DNA of 64,000 nucleotides from PALSA-243 sp963743705 (GTDB taxonomy: Bacteria; Acidobacteriota; Terriglobia; Bryobacterales; Bryobacteraceae), in NCBI GenBank assembly GCA_963743705.1, contig CAVUQS010000014.1:496001-560000 (forward strand). The letters run 5' to 3'. Under the pieces are notes generated by a model. It saw only the letters and a program-made list of their open reading frames with translations. It made no database searches and was not told the origin of the DNA. Shown one piece after another: positions 8,563 to 16,481 of this stretch. Position 1 is the first letter of the stretch, and each line of letters starts with the position of its first letter. Made by a program: the position numbers and the translations under genes.

Positions 8563-9764
8563 CGGTCGGTGTCGCCGAGGACGAAATCCATGCTGCCGAT
8601 GGAGGCGATGACGTCGGCGATGAGGCAGCCTTCGACCATCGTGGGCGTGGCTTGCAAGTTGCCGAAGCTGGGGGTGCGCATGTGGACGCGGAAGGGGCTC
8701 TTGGAGCCGTCGGCGATCACGTAGTAGCCCAGTTCGCCGCGAGGGGATTCGATCACCTGGTAGACTTCGCCTTCAGGGACGCGGAAGCCCTCGGTGACGA
8801 TCTTGAAGTGGTAGATGAGCGCTTCCATCTGCGTCTTCATCTTTTCGCGGTCGGGGAGTGAGACGTGCGGGGCATCCGATTTCCAGGCGCCGGAGGGCAT
8901 GCCTTCCATGGCCTGACGGATGATGCGGGTGCTTTGGCGCATTTCCTCGATGCGGACCTGGTAACGCGCGTAGACGTCGTTTTCGGTGCGCGTGGGGATT
9001 TCGAAATCGAATTTCTCGTAGCTCGAATAGGGCTCGGTCTTGCGAGCATCGATCTTCAAGCCGGCGCCGCGGAGCATGGGACCGGTGACGCCGAGATCGA
9101 GCATGCTCTCGATGGAAATGAAGCCGACGCCCTGGGTGCGGCCGATCCAGATGGGATTGTTGGTGAGCAGGTTTTCGTACTCGTCGATGCGGCTGGGGAA
9201 GATCTCGACGAATTTCTTGACGCGGTTCTGCCAGCCGCGCGGCGGCTCGAGGGCGAGACCTCCGATGCGGAAGTAACTCGTCATCATGCGCTGGCCGGAG
9301 AACATCTCGAAAATGCGCAGGATCTCTTCGCGCTCACGGAAGCAATACAGGAACACCGACATGGCGCCGATGTCGATGGCGTGGGTGCCAAGCCAGACCA
9401 GGTGGCTGTTGAGACGGGTGAGCTCGGTGAGCATCACGCGCATCCACTGCGCCTGCGGCGGGATTTCGAGGCCGAGGAGTTTTTCGACTGCGAGGCAATA
9501 GCAAAGATTATTCGAAAGCGGCGCGAGGTAATCGACGCGGTCGGTGAGGGTGACGGCCTGCTGGTAAGTCTTGGCTTCGAATTCCTTCTCGATGCCGGTG
9601 TGCAGATAGCCGATATCAGGCTTGCAGGAGACGATGTTTTCGCCGTCGAGCTCCATCAGCAGGCGCAGCACGCCGTGCGTGGACGGATGCTGGGGGCCCA
9701 TGTTGAGGACCATGCTGCGGCGCGCGGGCGCCTGGGGCGGTTGATTTTCGATTTCGACGGCCAT
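8559..9764 (-). CDS. nuoD: NADH-quinone oxidoreductase subunit D (NuoD)
   Basis: 49-kDa-type subunit of complex I (401 aa), related to [NiFe]-hydrogenase large subunits, lining the quinone site next to NuoB. Family motifs are NMGPQHPSTHGVLRLLMELD near residue 21, PDIGYLHTGIEKEFE, RLNSHLVWLGTHAIDIGAMS, and a C-terminal region ending with the SIGSMDFVLGDTDR type of sequence. It starts one base after nuoC and is the last gene of the nuoA-C-D unit. Its stop codon abuts the truncated toxin remnant on the opposite strand, marking the edge of a foreign-looking segment. Confidence 0.97.
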   Translation of the reverse strand: MAVEIENQPPQAPARRSMVLNMGPQHPSTHGVLRLLMELDGENIVSCKPDIGYLHTGIEKEFEAKTYQQAVTLTDRVDYLAPLSNNLCYCLAVEKLLGLEIPPQAQWMRVMLTELTRLNSHLVWLGTHAIDIGAMSVFLYCFREREEILRIFEMFSGQRMMTSYFRIGGLALEPPRGWQNRVKKFVEIFPSRIDEYENLLTNNPIWIGRTQGVGFISIESMLDLGVTGPMLRGAGLKIDARKTEPYSSYEKFDFEIPTRTENDVYARYQVRIEEMRQSTRIIRQAMEGMPSGAWKSDAPHVSLPDREKMKTQMEALIYHFKIVTEGFRVPEGEVYQVIESPRGELGYYVIADGSKSPFRVHMRTPSFGNLQATPTMVEGCLIADVIASIGSMDFVLGDTDR

Positions 9765-9765
9765 A

Positions 9766-10239
9766 CTAAACCCTCGACCCGGTTACGGGAGCATCTTTGC
9801 GCAACGGATGGCCTTCCCAATTTTCGGGCATCATGATGCGGGTGAGATTGGGGTGATTGAGGAATCTCACGCCGAACAGATCGAACGTCTCGCGCTCATA
9901 CCAGTTGGCGGCACGCCAGACGGAGGTGACGGATTCAATCACCGGGTCGGCGCCGGGCAAGCGGCACTTGAGACGCAGGCGCTGATTGCGCTCGATGGAA
10001 TGCAGATGATAGACGACTTCGAAACGGGGCTCGGCAGGGTAGCGATCGACGCCGGTGACGGAGCTTAGGCGCACGAAGCCCTGATCGTATTTCAGAAAGC
10101 CGCAGACGCTGACGATTTTGGGCGCGGCGATTTCAACAGTGAGCTCGTTGCGATCGAAGCGGCCGCCGGTGACGGCTTCGGAATCGAAGGCATCGATGGC
10201 GGCGGCGAGGGGTTGTTCACGCACGTTATCGGGCAGCAT
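9766..10239 (-). CDS. nuoC: NADH-quinone oxidoreductase subunit C (NuoC)
   Basis: 30-kDa-type peripheral subunit of complex I. I take the start as ATG at 10239, giving 157 aa; the open frame extends upstream to 10383 but that part overlaps nuoA antiparallel-free and lacks family similarity. The C-terminal signature NWYERETFDLFGVRF with NHPNLTRIMMPENWEGHPLRKD is diagnostic. The A of the start codon is the last base of the nuoA stop (TGATG), so the genes are coupled. nuoB, normally between nuoA and nuoC, is absent. Confidence 0.95.
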   Translation of the reverse strand: MLPDNVREQPLAAAIDAFDSEAVTGGRFDRNELTVEIAAPKIVSVCGFLKYDQGFVRLSSVTGVDRYPAEPRFEVVYHLHSIERNQRLRLKCRLPGADPVIESVTSVWRAANWYERETFDLFGVRFLNHPNLTRIMMPENWEGHPLRKDAPVTGSRV

Positions 10240-10631
10240 CAGCGTTTGCGTCCAGTGTCCGATTCGCCCCATTCGAGCGCGCCCTTCTTCCAGATGTAGA
10301 AGAAGCCGGAGAAAATCAGGACCACGAAAATGAGCATTTCGACGAACGCGAACATTTTCAGCTCGCGATAGACGACCACCCATGGATAAAGAAAGATGGC
10401 TTCGATGTCGAACAGGATGAAGAGCATCGCCACCAGGTAGAACTTGACGCTGAAGCGCTGGCGGGCGTCGCCGGTGGGGACCATGCCGGATTCATAGGGC
10501 ATGTCTTTCACGCGGTTGCGGATCTTCTTGCCGAAGACGTAGGAAATGACGATCAGCGCGGCGGCCAGCACGGCCGCGATGATGGCCTGCACCAGGACAG
10601 GAAAATACAACTCCGGATAAGAGTTAGGCAT
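10239..10631 (-). CDS. nuoA: NADH-quinone oxidoreductase subunit A (NuoA)
   Basis: Small membrane subunit of complex I (130 aa) with three predicted helices. It shows the conserved loop PYESGMVPTGDARQRFSVKF after helix 1 and LFDIEAIFLYPW in helix 2. In the family this loop lies at the junction of the peripheral arm and the quinone channel. It is the first gene of the nuoA-C-D unit, with a promoter about 30 bases upstream and a short predicted leader. It overlaps nuoC by one base at the TGATG junction. Confidence 0.96.
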   Translation of the reverse strand: MPNSYPELYFPVLVQAIIAAVLAAALIVISYVFGKKIRNRVKDMPYESGMVPTGDARQRFSVKFYLVAMLFILFDIEAIFLYPWVVVYRELKMFAFVEMLIFVVLIFSGFFYIWKKGALEWGESDTGRKR

Positions 10632-10661
10632 GCGCTTGAGAAGTGGGGCGGCTCAACCTTG

Positions 10662-10691
10662 ACTATAATTGGTTAAAAAGCAGGGTGTCAA
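10662..10691 (-). promoter_or_regulatory. Promoter of nuoACD
   Basis: On the minus strand, TTGACA (10691-10686), an 18-base spacer and TATAGT (10667-10662) precede nuoA, followed by CAAGGTTGAGCCGCC exactly as at the nuoE promoter. The predicted start near 10655 gives a leader of about 24 bases. The site lies back to back with thiS on the other strand. Confidence 0.85.
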
Positions 10692-10698
10692 CCAGACC

Positions 10699-10905
10699 AT
10701 GTCCATCTCCATCTTATTGAACGGCGAAGCGCACACGGCGCAAGAAGGGCAGACGATTTTAGGGCTGCTGCGGGAGTTGGGGATCGAGCCGGAGCGAGTA
10801 GCGGTGGAATTGGACCGGCGGATCGTGAAGCAGGCGCGGTGGGGCGAGACGGAGTTGATGGCGGGGGCGCAGGTGGAGATTGTGCAGTTCGTGGGCGGGG
10901 GGTAG
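10699..10905 (+). CDS. thiS: Sulfur carrier protein ThiS
   Basis: 68-residue beta-grasp sulfur carrier of thiamine thiazole synthesis. Its C-terminal glycine is adenylated and thiocarboxylated, then donates sulfur at ThiG. The sequence starts MSISILLNGEAHTAQEGQTI, contains LLRELGIEPERVAVELDRRI, and ends VEIVQFVGGG, matching ThiS in length and its Gly-Gly tail (here with a third glycine). I chose ATG at 10699 because the upstream TTG at 10669 lies inside the divergent nuoA promoter. No thiG or thiF is next to it: it stands alone between nuoA and a convergent caspase gene. Confidence 0.85.
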   Translation: MSISILLNGEAHTAQEGQTILGLLRELGIEPERVAVELDRRIVKQARWGETELMAGAQVEIVQFVGGG

Positions 10906-10915
10906 GAAGGGATTC

Positions 10916-13757
10916 TCAAACGCCGAGCTTCTTTTGGAGGCGGCGGCGGGCGGCGGGGTCCGTAGCGCGGGCGGCGGCTTCGCGCCAGTTTGTGAAGGCG
11001 GCGGCGCGGTTGCCGGATTGAGCTTCGAGATCGCCGATTTGTTCGAGCAATTCGGGGTTGGCGGGCTGAGATGCGGCGGCTTTGAGCAGTTCTTCGAGCG
11101 CTCTTTTTGGATTATCCAGTTTCAGGTATAACGTGGCAAGCTGGCGGCGGACGCCTGCGTAATCGGGGCGGAGAGCGGCGACGCGTTCATACAGCGAAGC
11201 TGCGTCGGACGCCGCTTCGGTGCGGGAGAGGTAGCCGGCGTAGGCGGTGAGCGTGGGCAAGTGATCTGGGTTGGCGGCGAGGTTGCGCTTCCACAGGTCC
11301 TCGGCTTCGGTGGATCTTCCGTTGCGGGAGAGGAGCAGCGCGAGATTCTGTCGGGCGTTGAGGGATTGCGGAATCGTCGGCGAGGGCCTGGCGGTAGTCC
11401 TTTTCGGCGGCGGCCCAGTGCTTGCGGGCGGCGTCGACGGCGCCGAGGGCGTCGAAGATTTCGGAGCGCTCGGTCCAGCCGGGACCTGCGGCGGTGGGGA
11501 CGATGTGAGGGTTGCGTTCGGCGCGGGTCTTGGCGAGTTGGTAGTAAGTTTCGGCGAGCGGCAACTCATTCAACTGACGATAGAGTAACCCCAAGTTATA
11601 GGGAAGATAGGAATACTGCGGGCCGAGAGCCATAGCGTCTTTGTAAGTACGGATGGCGTCAGCATAGGCGCCGCGTTGCTCGAAAGTAAGTGCGAGGTTG
11701 TGGCGCGGATAGGCCCAATAAGGCGCGAAGCGGATAGCGTCGTGAAAGGCGCGGATGGCGGCATCGAAAGTTGAGGCGTTAGCGGCGATTTGCTCCAGAT
11801 AGGCGATGCCGAGGGCGTTGTAGGCGTAGCCGCGAGTGGGGTCGAGGCGAATGGAACGTTCCAGCAGGGCGCGGGCGGAGGGGTAGGCGCGGTCGAAGAT
11901 CTGCGCGCGGCCCTGACAGAAGAGCATGCGGGCTTCGTCGAAAACGGAATCGGGCGCGAGGCGGAGAGCGTCGGCGAAATACTCGGCGCCCAGCAGGAAA
12001 TCGTCTTTGGTTTGCGGGATCTGGTCGCCTTCGAGATAACGAAGAATAGTCTCCTGGCCGCGGTTTTCGAGGGCCACCAGCAGGCGCGCGCGCATTTCGT
12101 CGCGCTGTGGGGCGGGGATTTGTTCGAGGTACCGGCCGGCGCTTTGGGGTTGGCTAGAGAGCAGAACGCCGGCTGCGAGCGCGGCTTCGAAAGACTCGAG
12201 CGCGGCGGCTGGCGTAGATTGGGCTTCGGCGGCGCCGGGCGCGATGGTGGCTTTGCCGGGCGGCGACTGGCGGTAGCGAGCGGTGGCATCGGGCGGGAGA
12301 GGAAACGCGGGGGCGAGCTGGATGCCGGTCTTATTCTTGACGTCGGGCGCGACGAGAAGAGCCGGGTCTGGGACGACCTTCTCGGGTGACTGCTTGCGGT
12401 TAGTTACTTTGCGGACGCCGGTTTCGACATACTCTGCTAAGTCCTCGAATTCGAGGGTGGCGCTGCCGGACGGAGCTGCGTTGCCATTCCAGCCATCGAC
12501 CACGAAGTAAGTGAACGCGCCATGACCCTGGCCGAAGAGCTCGGACTCGAACGCCAGACTTTTCGTGGCAAGCATCATGCCGAACTCGCCATTTTCGCCG
12601 GCGAAGGCGCGGCGGACGGCGGGCTCTAACTCGAGACCGTTCGCGATAGGGCCGATTTCATTGGCATGGCAGACATCGATAAAGACCAAGACGCGGCCGA
12701 AGCGCGCGGATTGGGCCGCGATCAGGCGGCGGAATTCGCCCATCGGGTAGCCGGTTGTTTTCGCGTCCTGAGGGTTGCTGTCGTAAGTGAGAATGTACGG
12801 GTCGCGGTTGACGGGCTTCTGCGTGACCGGGTCGATTTCGGTTTTGAGATAGGCTCCGTGGCCGGCGATGAAAAGGACGAGGGTGTTGCTGCCGGGCGAG
12901 GCTGAGTTCTCGTTCGCGAGCCATTCGACTTCACGATCGATGGCAGCGCGGGTGGCTTTTTCATTGGTGAGGATGCGGATATCGCCGGGCGGCTTGAGTC
13001 CCCCGCCCCGCGGCGCTTCGAGTAATTGCGCGAATAACTCGGCGTCTTTGTCGGCAAAGCGAAGCGAACCGGGCGGGTCGTATTTGTAAGTCGATATTCC
13101 GATGAGCAGCGCGTAGGTTTTCCCCGGAGCCGAGCGTGTGGTGGTGGGCGGAGGGGCGATGTGCACGCCGCGCGTCCAGGTGGCTTCGGGCGCAAGCGCG
13201 GCTAGCGCCTGAGCGGCCTTGCGCGTTTCGGCGGCAAGGCCGAACTGCTGGAGGACGGCGATGCGGGCGGCGGCGGCGGAGAGATCGTACGGGTTCGCGG
13301 CGAGAGCCTGATCGATGGGTTTGAGGCGAGTATCGAGCTCGGTTTGCTTTTCGGCGGAAAGCGGCGGAGCAGTGGGTTCGGATTCGCCTCGAGTGGCTGC
13401 GGTGAACGCCGTAGGCAGCATGGGAAGGTCGCAGAACGACGGCTTGCCGGCGGTGGTCAAGCGCGAGTTATCGCCGTCGATGGATTGCGCGCGGAAGGTG
13501 ATGGAGGAGCCGGGGGCGAGCGTGAATTCGGAATCCTTGGCGCAGTAAGAGAAGCGGACAGTGCCGTTGACGTTGCGGAGCGAGTAGCCGTCAAAGAGCA
13601 CCATTCCCGGGGCGGCGGTCCATTGGGTCTCAGTCTGGTGGGAATCGATCAGGACTTCACCGGAAGCGGAGACGACGATGCCGACGGGCTTTTGGAGAGG
13701 CTCGGCGGCCGGTAGCGCAAAAGCTAAGCAGATTAAGAGCGCAATGCGCCGAGGCAT
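10916..13757 (-). CDS. Secreted caspase-like (C14) protein with TPR repeats, frameshifted
   Basis: From ATG at 13757 the protein starts with a signal peptide (MPRRIALLICLAFALPAAEP), then a FecR-like beta region (residues 25-90), a helical segment, and a caspase p20-type domain at about 210-480. The catalytic dyad would be H300 in LFIAGHGAYL and C363 in FIDVCHAN. TPR-like repeats follow from about residue 540. The open frame runs to 11187, but near 11380 the TPR sequence moves to another frame and continues to a stop at 10916 (RRRLQKKLGV). A one-base insertion in a GC-rich stretch, real or an assembly error, explains this. Targets are unknown; such proteins are frequent in acidobacteria. Confidence 0.75.
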
Positions 13758-13774
13758 TTCGGATTCGTATACAA

Positions 13775-13791
13775 TATCACCATTTGTGATA
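13775..13791. promoter_or_regulatory. Operator-like dyad between divergent secreted-protein genes
   Basis: TATCAC-CATTT-GTGATA is a perfect 6-bp inverted repeat with a five-base spacer. It lies in the 44-base gap between the divergent caspase-TPR gene (start 13757) and the BACON/Ig-like gene (start 13802). Its position suggests one regulator bound there could control both genes. No matching regulator is encoded nearby. Confidence 0.5.
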
Positions 13792-13801
13792 GGGTGACCC
13801 A

Positions 13802-16474
13802 TTGATCATTTCGAGGAAGTTACTGCTGGGAGCGCTGCCTCTCGTTATTTTTCTGGCGCCGCTGAGCGCTTCAGCTGCGGTGACCGGGCTTACAGCCGTG
13901 CCCTCCGCCGTCACGATGTACATCTTAAATTCGAATGCCGGGTCGGCGAAGACCAATTCGGCGCCGGTAGTAATTGCCAGCGGAAGCGGGAGCGCGAGCC
14001 TTAGCGTCTCCACATCGGTTTCGACCCCGGCGGGCGTGCCATGGTTGACCGCATATTTGGGGAGCAACACGATTGCGATGGGAACTCCGGTGACGGTGAC
14101 GATTTCGGTGAATCCGGCGGCGTTTCCGACTTCACCGACGGTGAACTCGACATTTACCGGCCAGGTCCTCGTCACAACTGGAACGGTGAGCGCGACGATC
14201 ACAGTTAATTTGAAGGTGACCGGCGGCGTGGATATCGACCTGACGCCGCAGAGCCAGACTGTTTCGGCGTCGGCGGGAGGGCAGACAACGTCTTTTGGCG
14301 TGGGCTTCAATGCAGGACAGCCAAAGGGAACGAGCACGGCGCCGGGCACGGGAAATTTTGCGTATCCGGTGAACCTGGCGCCAAGCACGGTGGATGGGAC
14401 GAACTGGCTATCGGCGACGCAGACGAGCAACTTCACCTTTAACGTCTCGGTGAATCCGGGAATACTGGCGGCGGGCATTTACTCGGGCGCAGTGCTGATT
14501 ACCCAACAAGGGGGTCAAACGCCATTTACAGGAAGCTTCGCGGTGACGGTGGAAGTGGGTGGCGGGGGCTCTTCGGCGAGCGGCGTCGACCAAAGCTTCT
14601 TGAACTTCGGTCTTTCGGCGGGCGCGGCGGCCAGTCAGCAGACGATCAACGTTTCGGCGGGGTCGTCGACGTTTTTCACGACGTTGGCTTCGACAACCGG
14701 CGGTGGGACCTGGCTGCAAGTTAGCCCGTCCAACGGATCGACGCCCGCGCCGGTGACCGTGACGGCAACGCCAGGGGCGCTCGGGCCTGGGAGTTACACG
14801 GGCAATGTGCTGATTACGCTCGGCGGCGCGCAGCAGATTAATGTTCCAGTCACCATGACTCTGACCGCGACGGCTTCGCTGCAGGCGAGCGTAACAACGA
14901 TCGCGCTGACTTCAACGCAAACGGGCGCGGCATGCACGCCGCAATCGGTTCAGATCACGAGTTCCGACCCCACGGTGACGCTCACGTTCGCGGTGCAAAC
15001 CCCCGTGAGTACGCCTGCATTCGGCGCGTGGCTGACATCGAATCCGACGTCGGGGACTACACCCAAGACGCTGTCGATTTCGTGCAACACGTCGGGACTG
15101 CTTGCGGGCAATTACGCCGGAACGGTGACGGTGACGTCGGCGCAGGCGGAGAACTCGGTGAGCATCCCGACGTCGCTGAGCGCGTCGGCGACGCCGACTA
15201 CCGGGACGACGCAGACGATCTCGCACATTGCGGATGGCGGCGGGTGGAAATCGACGGCGATTCTGGTCAATTCGGGCGCGACGGTAGCGAGCTACACGGT
15301 GAACTTCTGGAATGAAGGCGGCACAACGTTTTCACCGCCGCTGGCGCTGGGTTCGAAGACGAGCACGATTCCGGTGGGAGGGTCGGCAACTATTCAGACC
15401 GCCGACAGCGACCCGAATAACTTGAGCGAGGGCTGGGCGGAAGTCACGAGCAGCCAATCGATCGGCGGCACAGCGATTTTCCGCTTCGACACGGGTGCGC
15501 AGGAGGCGGCGGTTCCGCTGCTGACGAGCGGCGGGACCAAACTGATTATTCCCTATGAAACCGGCAACGGATTGGCGCTGGGCGTGGCGCTGGCGAACTC
15601 GAGCACGACACAGGGGGCCAGCGTCACCGAAGTAGTTCGCGACGAAAACGGGAATCAGCTTTCCACGCGGAGTTTCACGCTCAACGCGCACAACCACACG
15701 GCGTTTAACCCGGCGGCGTTGAATACGGTATCCGGACGCGGGGTAATTGAGTACGATTCCACGAGCAACATCTATGGGCTGGGCATTCGGCTGGCGGGGT
15801 CTGCGTTCACTTCGATTGACGCCGTGCTGCCGCAAGCGGCATCGACGAAGACGGTTTCGCATATTGCGGATGGAGGCGGGTGGCGATCGACGATCATTCT
15901 GGTGAATACCGATTCAGCGCCCGCAACGTACGCGGTGAACTTTTGGAATGAAGCGGGCGCCGCGTATTCGCCAGCGCTGAGCTTGGGACTGAGTAAGGGA
16001 ACGATCCCCGTGGGCGGGTCGGTGACGATTCGAACCGCGGATTCCGATCCGAAGAATTTAACCGAAGGATGGGCGGAGATCGTCAGCAGCCAATCCATCG
16101 GCGGCACGGCGATTTTCCGTCTCGACACGGTGGGACAGGAGGCGGCCGTGCCGCTGCTGACGAGCGGCGGCACGAAGCTGGCGATTCCGTATGAGGTGGG
16201 CAACGGACTGGCGCTGGGAGTGGCGCTGGCTAACCCCAGCACGGCTCAAGACGCCACGATCACGGAGATCATTCGCGACGAGAATGGAAATCAACTCTCG
16301 TCACGCACGATCAAGCTGACGGCGCACAATCATGTGGCGTTCAATCCGCCGGGATTGAACGGACTGAGCGGGCGGGGCGTGGTGGAATACGATTCGAACG
16401 TGAACATCTACGGGTTGGGAATTCGCGGGGCGAACGGGGCGTTCACTTCAGTGCGCGCGGTCTACAAACAATAG
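13802..16474 (+). CDS. Large secreted BACON/Ig-like repeat protein
   Basis: 890-residue secreted protein of unknown function. It has a signal peptide at residues 1-26 (LLLGALPLVIFLAPLSASAA) and then four or so Ig-like beta repeats of the BACON type, with recurrent phrases such as WLQVSPSNGSTPAPVTVTA and GSYTGNVLIT. The C-terminal half is two copies of a unit of about 212 residues beginning SHIADGGGW and ending YGLGIR. The start is TTG at 13802, supported by AGGGTGA six bases upstream; no ATG precedes the signal peptide. Such proteins are usually cell-surface or extracellular, and carbohydrate binding is plausible but not shown. Confidence 0.8.
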   Translation: MIISRKLLLGALPLVIFLAPLSASAAVTGLTAVPSAVTMYILNSNAGSAKTNSAPVVIASGSGSASLSVSTSVSTPAGVPWLTAYLGSNTIAMGTPVTVTISVNPAAFPTSPTVNSTFTGQVLVTTGTVSATITVNLKVTGGVDIDLTPQSQTVSASAGGQTTSFGVGFNAGQPKGTSTAPGTGNFAYPVNLAPSTVDGTNWLSATQTSNFTFNVSVNPGILAAGIYSGAVLITQQGGQTPFTGSFAVTVEVGGGGSSASGVDQSFLNFGLSAGAAASQQTINVSAGSSTFFTTLASTTGGGTWLQVSPSNGSTPAPVTVTATPGALGPGSYTGNVLITLGGAQQINVPVTMTLTATASLQASVTTIALTSTQTGAACTPQSVQITSSDPTVTLTFAVQTPVSTPAFGAWLTSNPTSGTTPKTLSISCNTSGLLAGNYAGTVTVTSAQAENSVSIPTSLSASATPTTGTTQTISHIADGGGWKSTAILVNSGATVASYTVNFWNEGGTTFSPPLALGSKTSTIPVGGSATIQTADSDPNNLSEGWAEVTSSQSIGGTAIFRFDTGAQEAAVPLLTSGGTKLIIPYETGNGLALGVALANSSTTQGASVTEVVRDENGNQLSTRSFTLNAHNHTAFNPAALNTVSGRGVIEYDSTSNIYGLGIRLAGSAFTSIDAVLPQAASTKTVSHIADGGGWRSTIILVNTDSAPATYAVNFWNEAGAAYSPALSLGLSKGTIPVGGSVTIRTADSDPKNLTEGWAEIVSSQSIGGTAIFRLDTVGQEAAVPLLTSGGTKLAIPYEVGNGLALGVALANPSTAQDATITEIIRDENGNQLSSRTIKLTAHNHVAFNPPGLNGLSGRGVVEYDSNVNIYGLGIRGANGAFTSVRAVYKQ
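15211..16474 (+). repeat. In-gene tandem duplication encoding two 212-residue units
   Basis: Unit A (about 15211-15846) and unit B (about 15847-16474) align over their whole length: both contain SHIADGGGW, TIPVGGS, SSQSIGGTAIFR, AAVPLLTSGGTKL, NGLALGVALAN and YGLGIR at the same spacing. DNA similarity is visibly high, so the duplication is fairly recent. Confidence 0.85.
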
Positions 16475-16481
16475 CCGCCGG

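Noticed and set aside
8865..9836. Plus-strand 323-codon frame
   Set aside because: Antisense to nuoD with unusual composition; nuoD is certain.
10240..10383. N-terminal extension of nuoC
   Set aside because: The extra 48 codons overlap nuoA in another frame and lack family similarity; the TGATG junction sets the start at 10239.
10636..10669. Plus-strand promoter for thiS using TATAAT at 10664
   Set aside because: The only nearby -35-like sequence is 22 bases away; the A/T block is better explained as the minus-strand nuoA promoter.
13777..14478. Minus-strand 233-codon frame
   Set aside because: Antisense to the BACON/Ig-like gene; its hydrophobic look comes from Val/Thr codons read backwards.
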